A stretch of 12,714 nucleotides of DNA from JAZDJJ01 sp043804035 (GTDB lineage Bacteria; Bacteroidota; Bacteroidia; Palsa-948). The position numbers and the translations under genes were made by a program. Location: the NCBI GenBank assembly GCA_043804035.1, contig JAZDJJ010000051.1:1-12714 (forward strand), read 5' to 3'. This document shows positions 1 through 6,499 of this stretch, piece by piece. The notes beneath the pieces were generated by a model. The model did not search any database. It had not been told where the DNA came from and saw only the letters and a list, made by a program, of their open reading frames with translations. Position 1 is the first letter of the stretch; each line of letters begins with the position of its first letter.

Positions 1-1461
1 TTTGGAACAACCAATCCTTCATTCTCTGCAAGTGGAAGCAATATTCAATGGTGGAGCAATCCAACTTTGACAACACTTGTATTTAGTGGAAGTCCATTTA
101 CTCCAACACCAACTGCTGCGGGGACTTATACTTATTATGTAACACAAACAAGTTCCATTACAGGATGTCAAAGCAAATCAGATACAGTAACTCTTACTAT
201 CAATACATTGCCATCTGCACCTGATGCACTTGATACTGTTGTTTGTTCTGCGGCAACAATTCCAAATCTTACAGCAAGCGGAACAAATATCCAATGGTAT
301 GATATATCAGGCACACTTGTATTCACAGGAAATTCTTTTGCAACCGGACAAACAACTCCGGGAGCATACACTTATTATGTAAATCAAATGGATGTACTAA
401 CGGGATGTAAGAGCGTAACTGATACTTCCGTATTAACGATTATGCTTTCTCCTCCTATTCCTGTTGCAAACAATGTTGCAGTGTGCGAGGGTAATTCTGT
501 TCCATCACTTATATCAACGGGAACAAATGTTAAGTGGTATAGCGATGTTACTTTGACTAATCTTGTTCATTCAGGCAAGTCATACAACACAGGACAAACA
601 GCGGTTGGCGTTTATACTTATTATGTTACCGATAGTTTGGCAGGATGTATAGGTAGCGATGCTGATTCGGTAACACTTTCCATAAATGCAATTCCTGTTA
701 AACCTATTGCAAATGATATTACAGTTTGCTACGGCAGTCCGGCTATTCTTGCTTCTATGGGAACTAATCTGCAATGGTCTAACGACCCTTCGTTTATCAA
801 TATAATAGGAACAGGCAATTCATTCAACACAAGAAAAACTATAGTTGGAATGTATATGTACTATGTTGTTGATTTTTCTTCCGGCTGCGGAAAAAGTCCT
901 GCTGATACGATAAAACTAACTATCAATCCTTCACCACTTGTTACTGCAAACACTTATTCAGTTGTTATTAAGCAAGGCAATTCAACCATACTTACAGCAT
1001 ACAATGCTGCGACTTATTCATGGACATCTCAGCCAACTGGCGGATTGAACACCACCACAGGACAGAATGTTATTGCTTCGCCTACTGTTACTACAACTTA
1101 TACTGTAACGGGAACGAATATTTATGGATGCTCCAACAATGTTGCTATTCTTGTTGTGGTAAATCCTATTGATGTGATTGCATACACAGAGCCGTTACAG
1201 GATATTCGTATTTATCCAAATCCTGCAATAAACCAATTCACGCTTGAGTTCAACACTACGATTGAAACACCAATTGACATTTATATGATTAACATGATTG
1301 GTGAAAAGGTGAAAATAATGCGCAGCGATGGAGTACAAGGTGCAGGACTTATGAAGCATAAGTATGATATTAATACAGAAACGTTAGCGGAAGGCGTGTA
1401 CCATATTGAAATTATTACAGAAAGCGGAACAGTGAATAGGAGAGTGGTGCTGTTTAGATAA
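1..1461 (+). CDS. Ig-like repeat surface protein with T9SS type A sorting domain (5' partial)
   Basis: The frame is open from base 1, so the start lies outside the window; the TTG at 67 is only the first start-like codon. About 486 residues are visible. They contain four tandem Ig-like units of about 80 residues (roughly 1-213, 214-453, 454-696, 697-939), each with a G-T-N-x-Q/K-W core, a G-x-Y-T/M-Y-Y-V strand and one Cys near each end (V-C ... G-C). A diverged PKD/Ig-like unit follows (about 940-1170, with TTTYTVTGTN). The last ~90 residues are a T9SS type A sorting domain: IYPNPAINQF, a central beta-rich part, then LAEGVYHIEI and a basic RRVVLFR end. In this family the tail directs export across the outer membrane and is normally cleaved during surface attachment. 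The role is probably adhesive or structural, inferred only from architecture. No catalytic domain is visible in the part seen. Confidence 0.85.
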   Translation, partial: FGTTNPSFSASGSNIQWWSNPTLTTLVFSGSPFTPTPTAAGTYTYYVTQTSSITGCQSKSDTVTLTINTLPSAPDALDTVVCSAATIPNLTASGTNIQWYDISGTLVFTGNSFATGQTTPGAYTYYVNQMDVLTGCKSVTDTSVLTIMLSPPIPVANNVAVCEGNSVPSLISTGTNVKWYSDVTLTNLVHSGKSYNTGQTAVGVYTYYVTDSLAGCIGSDADSVTLSINAIPVKPIANDITVCYGSPAILASMGTNLQWSNDPSFINIIGTGNSFNTRKTIVGMYMYYVVDFSSGCGKSPADTIKLTINPSPLVTANTYSVVIKQGNSTILTAYNAATYSWTSQPTGGLNTTTGQNVIASPTVTTTYTVTGTNIYGCSNNVAILVVVNPIDVIAYTEPLQDIRIYPNPAINQFTLEFNTTIETPIDIYMINMIGEKVKIMRSDGVQGAGLMKHKYDINTETLAEGVYHIEIITESGTVNRRVVLFR

Positions 1462-1510
1462 AAGTTGATTATTAACTGATGTTACGCAGATTGAAGAACA
1501 GATGGAATTA

Positions 1511-1741
1511 TTAACTTCGTCATTTATGACGGAGGATAATGGAATCCAATCTGCCTGTGCGTCACCTGTCTGCGTGGTCGCACAGGCAGACGCAGACAGG
1601 TATCTAACGGCTTTAGCCATAACTTTCAATTGGTATAATCGTTTAGTTCGGCAAGATCACTACAAGATTAATTGCTTTTTATTAGGGCTGAAGCCCGTGT
1701 TATTATTTTGTTTCTTTCTCCGCCATAAATGACGGAGTTAA
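1511..1741. repeat. REP/BIME-like palindrome cluster with inverted-repeat ends
   Basis: The two ends are inverted copies of one motif: TTAACTTCGTCATTTATGAC at 1511-1530 and, on the minus strand from 1741, TTAACTCCGTCATTTATGGC. Each end is itself a small hairpin (stems at 1515-1523/1526-1534 and 1718-1726/1729-1737). Inside are two more compact hairpins, GGCTTTAGCC (1609-1618) and GGGCTGAAGCCC (1685-1696), and the interleaved repeat pair at 1551-1601. Both ends carry TTAA, which could belong to the inverted repeat or be a target duplication. From memory, such palindromes recur between Bacteroidota genes and resemble REP elements mobilised by IS200-like RAYT transposases; no transposase is present here. 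Confidence 0.6.
1551..1601. repeat. Two interleaved perfect inverted repeats (A-B-A'-B')
   Basis: CTGCCTGTGCG (1551-1561) is the exact reverse complement of CGCACAGGCAG (1579-1589). ACCTGTCTGCGT (1564-1575) is the exact reverse complement of ACGCAGACAGGT (1590-1601). The arms alternate rather than nest, so both stems can coexist only as an H-type pseudoknot; otherwise they are alternatives. The G+C content is well above the surroundings. Confidence 0.8.
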
Positions 1742-1766
1742 TTCATTTAGTTCGGCAGATTTCGGC

Positions 1767-1803
1767 AAAGATCAATTACCAAGATCAATGCCCAAAGATC
1801 AAT
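1767..1803. repeat. Triple AAGATCAAT direct repeat
   Basis: AAGATCAAT occurs three times with spacings of 13 and 14 bp (starting at 1768, 1781 and 1795). A related AAGATCA lies at about 1653, inside the neighbouring palindrome cluster. Each is preceded nearby by TTCGGCA or CCC. The role is unknown. Confidence 0.5.
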
Positions 1804-2023
1804 ACAAGTATTTGATTATCTGCCTATGCCCTGCAGACAGGTGTGAAGATAGAAAATGGTATAGAAAAAAGAAATGAGTAGTTAGAAAATAGAAAAATTC
1901 CTCTTTTTTACATCGCTATTTTCCATTTTCTCCTGACGAATTTTTAAAAAAATGTTGCCAAAAAAACAAAATGTATACCCATCTATAAATTATGGGGATG
2001 AAAATTTTTCTCATTCATATTAT

Positions 2024-3100
2024 TTACTTAGGTGCTTTCTTCAGCATTAAGATTGCCATAACAATAAAAATTATATTCGGAATCCATACTGCTATATATG
2101 CAGGAACTCCTCCGTTAGTAGCGAATGTAGTTGCAAATTTCATGAAAAGAATATAAGTAAAACTGATAAACAATCCGAACATAATATGCAAACCAAGACC
2201 TCCTCTTATTTTTCTGCTTGCCACAGAAGCCCCTATCAATGTTAAAACAAATGTTGCAAACGGATAAGAAGAACGTTCCTGCTTTGCAACATCATAAAAA
2301 GGAATATTATACGATCCTTTTTTCTTTTCTTCATCAATAAATTGCACGAGTTGAGGAGTAGGCATGGTCTCCACATTATTAATTCTTCTACCAAATTCGG
2401 AAGGATGAAAATTGAGTACAGTATCTAATTCGGCTCCAGTTTTTATCACCTCAGCAATTCCGTTTATCTGTCTGATAAAATAATTTTTGATTAACCATCT
2501 GTTTGTCAAACTATCCCACATAATATAATCCGATTTCAGATAATAATATCTTTTCCCATCCCGAATTTTTTCTAATGTAAACCGATATCCTGTATTCTGT
2601 TGATTATTAAAACTGCTGAAATAAATAAATGTTTCAGGTGCAATTTGTCTGTGAATGTTTCTGTCCTCGTTAAAGAATTGATTTTTTAAATATTTATCTT
2701 CAAAGGTTAATCGTATTTCATTTGATTTCGGAATAACAAAATGATTCAGGTAAAGAGATAAGAAAGCAAGAACTGTTGCAGATAACATATATGGCAGTAA
2801 TAATCTGCGAAAACTAATACCGCTGCTAAGAATAGCGATAATCTCACTGCGATACGCCATGCGGGAAGTAAAATAAATGACTGCGATGAAAGTGAAAAGG
2901 GGGCTCAGTAAATTTCCGTAAAATGGAATGAAGTTAAGATAGTAATCAAAAATAATTTCATTCAATGGAGGTTTCTTATTAAGAAAATCATCCATCCGCT
3001 CTGATATATCGAACACAACAAAAATCATCAGGATGAGTGTGATAGAAAAAAAGAAAGTCCCGAGAAATTTCTTGATAATATATATATCTATTTTTTTCAT
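2024..3100 (-). CDS. LptF/LptG family (YjgP/YjgQ) permease
   Basis: This is an inner-membrane subunit of the kind that, with LptB and the periplasmic bridge, extracts lipopolysaccharide and passes it toward the outer membrane. The 358-aa protein has the family layout: one hydrophobic helix near residues 12-31, two more near 58-77 and 98-117, a soluble periplasmic portion of about 150 residues, and three C-terminal helices near 279-294, 303-323 and 333-352. The ATG at 3100 (MKKIDIYIIKKFLG) is chosen because the family typically begins there. A GTG at 3109 would add MRK and make a GTGA overlap with the tpiA stop. Either way it lies directly behind tpiA and is probably co-transcribed and translationally coupled. 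LptF and LptG cannot be told apart from sequence alone, so no symbol is given. Confidence 0.9.
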   Translation of the reverse strand: MKKIDIYIIKKFLGTFFFSITLILMIFVVFDISERMDDFLNKKPPLNEIIFDYYLNFIPFYGNLLSPLFTFIAVIYFTSRMAYRSEIIAILSSGISFRRLLLPYMLSATVLAFLSLYLNHFVIPKSNEIRLTFEDKYLKNQFFNEDRNIHRQIAPETFIYFSSFNNQQNTGYRFTLEKIRDGKRYYYLKSDYIMWDSLTNRWLIKNYFIRQINGIAEVIKTGAELDTVLNFHPSEFGRRINNVETMPTPQLVQFIDEEKKKGSYNIPFYDVAKQERSSYPFATFVLTLIGASVASRKIRGGLGLHIMFGLFISFTYILFMKFATTFATNGGVPAYIAVWIPNIIFIVMAILMLKKAPK

Positions 3101-3105
3101 CTTTC

Positions 3106-3924
3106 TCACAGAGCTGCTTTTATCACTTTCACAAACTCCTGTGCATTAAGCGAAGCACCACCGATGAGTCCTCCATCCACATCGGGCTGAGAAAAAATAC
3201 TCTGAGCATTTTTTGAATTGCAACTGCCACCATAAAGAATAGAAATATTTTCCGAAATTTCTTTTCCGAATTTTTTTGAAATAACAGAACGAATGTAGTG
3301 GTGCATCTCTTGTGCCTGTTCAGGTGTAGCATTTCTTCCTGTACCAATTGCCCAAACGGGTTCGTATGCAATCACGACATGGGACGGTTGTCCATTATTC
3401 GTTGCATTCACTACCGATAAATGACCATTGATTACTGATAAATGAAACAAACATTCTTCTATCTGCTGAGTAATGATTTGAAATTCTTTTCCTGAATCAC
3501 GCTCCTGCAAAGTTTCTCCGATGCAGCAAATCACTGATAATTTATTTTCAAGAGCACGACTTATTTTCTTTGCGATAATTTCATTTGTTTCATGAAAATA
3601 ATTTCTACGCTCAGAATGTCCGACAATTACATAATCTACATTAACGGCTTTGAGCATAGAGGCAGAAATTTCTCCGGTAAAAGCACCATCATTTTCAGAA
3701 GAACAATTTTGTGCTGCTATTTTTACATTCCATCCCTGAGCAAAACCAACTGTATCGGATAAGTGAATATAAGTTGGTGCCATGATGATAATTGGCCATT
3801 TAGACATTTCATCTGTAATGTTACTTTCCCTATCAAGTAATTTAAAAATATGAACAAACTCATCCAATCCTTCTTGCAATGTTTTATTCATTTTCCAATT
3901 GCCTACAATAATTTTTTTTCTCAT
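3106..3924 (-). CDS. tpiA: Triose-phosphate isomerase
   Basis: This cytoplasmic glycolytic and gluconeogenic enzyme interconverts dihydroxyacetone phosphate and glyceraldehyde 3-phosphate. All signature elements are present: GNWKMN (Asn9, Lys11), the electrophilic histidine in VGHSERR (His103), the catalytic glutamate in AYEPVWAIGTG (Glu188) with the mobile loop, and the phosphate-binding YGGSCN and GLIGGASL. The length of 272 aa exceeds the usual ~250. Most of the excess lies at residues about 161-181, just before the catalytic strand, where a 7-residue repeat (HLSVING, HLSVVNA) and an Asn-rich stretch are encoded by a heptanucleotide array. The ATG at 3924 is a clear start. The stop abuts or overlaps the downstream permease gene, suggesting one operon. 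Confidence 0.97.
   Translation of the reverse strand: MRKKIIVGNWKMNKTLQEGLDEFVHIFKLLDRESNITDEMSKWPIIIMAPTYIHLSDTVGFAQGWNVKIAAQNCSSENDGAFTGEISASMLKAVNVDYVIVGHSERRNYFHETNEIIAKKISRALENKLSVICCIGETLQERDSGKEFQIITQQIEECLFHLSVINGHLSVVNATNNGQPSHVVIAYEPVWAIGTGRNATPEQAQEMHHYIRSVISKKFGKEISENISILYGGSCNSKNAQSIFSQPDVDGGLIGGASLNAQEFVKVIKAAL
3390..3445 (-). repeat. Heptanucleotide array inside tpiA
   Basis: Read on the coding (minus) strand from 3445, the heptads are TCATTTA, TCAGTAA, TCAATGG, TCATTTA, TCGGTAG (3411-3445), followed by degenerate units to 3390. The 21-bp (three-heptad) period gives a 7-residue protein period and keeps the frame. It coincides with the extra residues that make this TpiA longer than usual. 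Confidence 0.65.
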
Positions 3925-4007
3925 AAAAGAAAGATATGAAAATTAAAATACGAAGATAAGATAAATGGCATTCAGTTATTATTTAAATAAAAGAATTTTT
4001 TGCAAAC

Positions 4008-4037
4008 TTGCTGAGGAGTAATAAAAATGTAGTTTTG
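4008..4037 (+). promoter_or_regulatory. Candidate Bacteroidota promoter (TTG-N19-TAGTTTTG)
   Basis: A TTG at 4008-4010 is followed, after exactly 19 bases, by TAGTTTTG at 4030-4037. This matches the Bacteroidota -33/-7 pattern TTG-N19-TAnnTTTG. It would give a leader of about 185 nt before the ATG at 4230, containing the hairpin at 4151-4186. The call rests on consensus matching only. Confidence 0.35.
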
Positions 4038-4150
4038 TTGTATTGAAAAATATATCAAAAGGCGGCATAGTAAAAATTTGATGTTATATCACATAGATTG
4101 CATAGTAAAGGATAGAAAAAAATATATACGGATTTTATTATTTTATTGAT

Positions 4151-4186
4151 AAGTATTGTTTGTTTGCGAAGCAAACACAGATACTT
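4151..4186 (+). other. Imperfect hairpin in the putative 5' leader
   Basis: GTTTGC (4162-4167) pairs perfectly with GCAAAC (4171-4176) across a 3-nt loop, and outer arms AAGTAT (4151-4156) and ATACTT (4181-4186) also pair. No T-run follows, so it is not an obvious terminator. It lies 44 bp upstream of the ATG at 4230 and could be a leader structure. Confidence 0.4.
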
Positions 4187-4229
4187 CGTAGATTATTGTG
4201 AAGCAATTCGTTTTTAAAATACTAAACAA

Positions 4230-4643
4230 ATGTACAACCGTGAAGCCATAATTCATCTTATAAAACTCATCAGGGGCAACGATGAATCGCGACAATGGCT
4301 ACTGAAAAATAATTTCACGGAATTGGTCTTGCTCCACTATGCCATTAGTGGTTACGATAAAGCATTAAAAGAATTATCAGACAAAAAATATTACGAAATT
4401 GCTGCCTTTTTTCATGCTGTACAAGGTGATGTAAAAGCATTTCATTGGTTGGCAAAAAACAAAAAATTTATCTGGGCAGCAACAGTGAATGTCATTAATA
4501 AAAAAAAGGATGCCGAACTTTGGCTCAGGCGATACAAACTTGATTATTATGTGGAACTGGCAATAACCATCCGCAATGAAATTGAATCAAAAGACAAAGG
4601 AGATATCTTTGCTTGGATAGAACGGAAATTGAAAAGAAAATAA
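4230..4643 (+). CDS. Hypothetical protein made of four 25-residue helical repeats
   Basis: I do not recognise this 137-aa protein as a named family. It has no signal peptide or membrane segment and is rich in Lys, Trp and aromatic residues, so it is probably cytoplasmic. After a 15-residue start it consists almost entirely of four units of 25, 25, 25 and 26 residues (16-40, 41-65, 66-90, 91-116). Each has the pattern x-D-x-x-x-x-W/E-L, then a basic or aromatic middle, then an Ala-rich hydrophobic helix ending near I/V. Trp recurs at 23, 73 and 98, with Glu48 at the equivalent position in unit 2. This suggests an alpha-hairpin solenoid, TPR- or HEAT-like, that could bind a partner protein. The ATG at 4230 is the natural start. 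The TM2-domain gene follows after 65 bp, possibly in the same transcript. Confidence 0.75.
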   Translation: MYNREAIIHLIKLIRGNDESRQWLLKNNFTELVLLHYAISGYDKALKELSDKKYYEIAAFFHAVQGDVKAFHWLAKNKKFIWAATVNVINKKKDAELWLRRYKLDYYVELAITIRNEIESKDKGDIFAWIERKLKRK

Positions 4644-4708
4644 ATTTTGTTTATTAAAAAAAGTATCCCGCTTTCATACCAAACCCAAACAATAATATCT
4701 ATAAAATA

Positions 4709-5095
4709 ATGAGTAAGCAAATATTATTTTTCGTTTTGTTTTTTCTTTTACTTTCTTTTTTTTCCGTAGCCGAACCGACAGAAAAAGGTTCATCTATTAT
4801 TTTTCAAATTAACTCAGATACCACAGATACCATTACTACAAAATTGTCTTTAAAAAAACATGAAAACAAAAAAGTAATTGCTGCGATATTTGCTTTACCT
4901 CTTCCATTCGGTATACTTGGACTACATCGCATTTATTTGGGAACCAAACCTTACATTCCGTTTGTTTACATCGGAACGATTGGCGGTTGCTTTCTGATTT
5001 TACCCTTTATAGATTTTTGTTACATCATTTTTTCTGATGATGAAACATTCAAACAATTTTCAAACAACCCAAAAGTTTTTATGTGGTCACGCTAA
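4709..5095 (+). CDS. TM2 domain-containing membrane protein
   Basis: This 128-aa protein has an N-terminal signal peptide or membrane anchor (MSKQ then a long Leu/Phe run, about residues 4-20). A polar linker of about 30 residues follows, then a TM2-type domain from about residue 54: basic KKHENKK, a first helix (VIAAIFALPLPFGILG), the conserved G-x-H-R-x-Y-L-G turn, and a second helix ending in D-F-C-Y-I-I-F. A short soluble tail closes the protein. TM2 proteins are widespread small membrane proteins with no established general function. The gene lies 65 bp after the helical-repeat gene and 79 bp before the amidohydrolase start, all on the same strand, so co-transcription is possible. Confidence 0.8.
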   Translation: MSKQILFFVLFFLLLSFFSVAEPTEKGSSIIFQINSDTTDTITTKLSLKKHENKKVIAAIFALPLPFGILGLHRIYLGTKPYIPFVYIGTIGGCFLILPFIDFCYIIFSDDETFKQFSNNPKVFMWSR

Positions 5096-5133
5096 TTGGT
5101 TAACTTTTCCCCATATGTAATTGCATAAAAACA

Positions 5134-5147
5134 GAATAACGAACAAT
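5134..5147 (+). repeat. Two heptanucleotide units before the amidohydrolase start
   Basis: GAATAAC and GAACAAT lie back to back just upstream of the ATG at 5175. They match the GAACAAC heptad family found inside the same gene at 6003-6030. Two units alone could be chance. Confidence 0.3.
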
Positions 5148-5174
5148 GCAAATTATCCTGAAAAACTTTTTACA

Positions 5175-6384
5175 ATGAGAAAAATTTCTGCCGATTATAT
5201 TTTTCCTGTTTCATCTCCACCGATTAAAAATGGAATTGTGATTATTGATGATGAAGGAAAAATTTTAGATGTACTGTCTTCTGATGAAAAAAAAAATCTC
5301 TTTAGATGTTGAATATTTTGAAGGAGTAATTTGTCCCGGGTTTGTCAACACTCATTGCCATCTTGAATTATCCTATCTCAAAAGCAAGATGCCGAAAGGG
5401 GAAGGATTGGATGAGTTTTTAAGAAGAGTGGAAGAAGTGCGAAGAAAAATTTCTATAGAAGAAATTGAAGATGCACTAATAAAAGCAGAAAATGAGATGA
5501 TTCAAAATGGCATAGTTGCCGTGGGAGATATTTCCAATTCGGATTATTCTTTTGCACAGAAAGCAAAACAGCAATTAAAATATTATACTTTCATTGAAGT
5601 ACTTGGGTTCCATCCCGACAGAGCCGAATGGGAATTTAAAAAAGGAAAACAACTTCAATCATCAATTATCAATCATCGGTCATCAATCACTCCACACTCA
5701 CCATATTCTGCATCAGAAAAATTACTTTATCTCATTAACGAATATAATTCTCATTCAAACGAAATCCTCACAGTTCATAATCAGGAAAGCGAAGATGAAA
5801 ATCTTTTATTCAGAGAGAATAGCGGAAAAATTCAAGAACGTTTAAAAACGTGGGGAATTGACACAAGTTTTTTTCAACCATCCGAAAAAAATTCGTTGCA
5901 ATATGTTTTATCTCGTTTATATAATGCAAAAAAAATCCAACTCGTTCATAACACTTATACTGATAGAGAAAATATTCGCTGGGCAAAACAATTTTTCTTT
6001 TTGAACAACGAACAACGAACAATGAACAACAAACTTTTCTGGTGCTTCTGTCCTAATTCCAATCTTTATATTGAAAAAAAACTTCCCGACATACCGATGT
6101 TTCTTGAAGAAGAATTAACTATAACCATTGGCACGGATAGTTTGGCTTCTAATGATTCACTTTCTGTTTTTGATGAGATAAAAACTATTTCAAAATATTT
6201 TCCTCAAATTGCTTTTGAATCAGTAATTACTTGGGCAACAAAAAACGGAGCAGAATTTTTGGGAATGGAAAAAGAAATCGGAACAATAGAAAAAGGAAAA
6301 AAGCCGGGATTAAATCTTTTGCAAAAAATCAACAGAGAGCAGATGAAATTTTCAGAAGATACATCTTTACGAAAATTGATTTAA
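5175..6384 (+). CDS. Amidohydrolase family protein (COG0402-like), frameshifted at an A10 run
   Basis: This is a metal-dependent (beta/alpha)8 hydrolase of the ATZ/TRZ, chlorohydrolase or deaminase type. Frame 1 runs from ATG 5175 (MRKISADYIFPVSSPP) to the A-run at 5287-5296, then hits TGA. The conserved remainder continues in the next frame to 6384. Dropping one A gives a continuous 402-aa protein. In that numbering the ligands are His60 and His62 (NTHCHLELS), His201 with Glu204 (VHNQES), His258 (VHNTYT) and Asp321 (IGTDSLASN), with TPHSPYS between. The substrate cannot be assigned: nucleoside, S-adenosylhomocysteine or aminodeoxyfutalosine deaminase are alternatives. Two heptanucleotide arrays lie inside the gene. 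The lesion may be a sequencing error, slippage-corrected expression, phase variation or true decay. The second frame has no good start of its own. Confidence 0.8.
5287..5296 (+). other. A10 homopolymer at the amidohydrolase frameshift
   Basis: Ten consecutive A's follow GATG. With nine, the reading would be D-E-K-K-I-S-L-D-V and the gene would be intact; with ten, the first frame ends at TGA within a few codons. Runs of this length are prone to polymerase slippage and to sequencing error. Confidence 0.7.
5655..5689 (+). repeat. TCAATNA heptanucleotide array inside the amidohydrolase gene
   Basis: There are five consecutive 7-mers: TCAATCA, TCAATTA, TCAATCA, TCGGTCA, TCAATCA. They encode SSIINHRSSI just before the conserved TPHSPYS motif. 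Consensus, orientation relative to the gene and reading phase match the array in tpiA. Confidence 0.7.
6003..6030 (+). repeat. GAACAAC heptanucleotide array inside the amidohydrolase gene
   Basis: Four consecutive 7-mers are GAACAAC, GAACAAC, GAACAAT, GAACAAC. They encode the low-complexity stretch NNEQRTMNN between the VHNTYT strand and the conserved FCPNSNLYIE segment, where family members usually have a short loop. Confidence 0.75.
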
Positions 6385-6418
6385 GGGCAGTCCCAAAAAT
6401 TGGTTTCGTCATCGCGAC
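6385..6418. repeat. Worn end-fragment of the 140-bp MITE-like element
   Basis: By hand alignment this matches the reverse complement of the right end of the element at 10985-11124 at 30 of 34 positions (GGGC-x-GT-x-CCAAAAATTG then CGTCAT-x-GCGAC). It starts at the base directly after the amidohydrolase TAA stop. The rest of the element is missing or unrecognisable. Confidence 0.65.
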
Positions 6419-6467
6419 ATGACTCGTATTGAGCTTGCCGAAAAATATATATAATTAAAATTTTATG

Positions 6468-6475
6468 TACGTTTG
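6468..6475 (+). promoter_or_regulatory. Candidate -7 box TACGTTTG upstream of the carboxypeptidase gene
   Basis: TACGTTTG fits the Bacteroidota -7 consensus TAnnTTTG and lies 24 bp before the ATG at 6500. No TTG sits at the expected distance upstream; the nearest, at 6435-6437, is too far. A start here would give a very short leader and excludes the TTG codon at 6473 as the translation start. Confidence 0.45.
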
Positions 6476-6499
6476 TATGTAAGTTCTAAATCTATAATT

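Larger units (their letters stand above)
1462..2023. other. Gene-free intergenic region rich in palindromic repeats
   Basis: This 562-bp gap separates the stop of the Ig-repeat gene from the stop of the permease gene, so both flanking genes converge on it. No ORF here looks like a protein; the short plus-strand frame at 1502-1732 only translates repeats. The gap holds the palindrome cluster at 1511-1741, a triple AAGATCAAT motif at 1767-1803, a worn relative of the CTGCCTG/CAGACAGG motif near 1820-1842, and A/T-rich sequence to 2023. A weak 5-bp stem (CCCAT 1978-1982 with ATGGG 1992-1996) might help terminate the permease transcript, but it is too short to call as a terminator. Confidence 0.7.
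3925..4229. other. Divergent promoter region between tpiA and the helical-repeat gene
   Basis: This 305-bp A/T-rich gap lies between two divergent genes and shows no plausible ORF. It contains one well-spaced promoter candidate for the plus-strand gene (4008-4037) and an imperfect hairpin at 4151-4186. No convincing TAnnTTTG box was found for tpiA; the nearest approximation on the minus strand is TATCTTCG at 3958-3951, without a good upstream TTG. Confidence 0.55.

Noticed and set aside
1502..1732. Plus-strand 76-aa ORF in the first spacer
   Set aside because: It runs through palindromic repeats, has no protein-like composition and resembles no family.
1978..1996. Terminator for the tpiA-permease operon
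   Set aside because: The stem is only 5 bp with an A/T loop and no T-run on the right strand.
3107..3109. GTG start for the permease overlapping the tpiA stop
   Set aside because: It cannot be excluded, but the ATG at 3100 matches the usual family N-terminus; only three residues differ.
5287..5296. Programmed ribosomal frameshift signal
   Set aside because: There is no supporting Shine-Dalgarno-like stimulator or downstream stem-loop. Slippage or a homopolymer length error explains the run more simply.
5269..6384. Independent amidohydrolase start at 5269 (frame beginning MYCLLMKKK)
   Set aside because: The N-terminal strand typical of the family is encoded in the preceding frame from 5175, so a frameshifted single gene is the simpler reading.
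6473..6499. Upstream TTG start adding MYVSSKSII to the carboxypeptidase
   Set aside because: The ATG at 6500 gives a perfect signal peptide, and the TTG lies inside the likely -7 promoter box.
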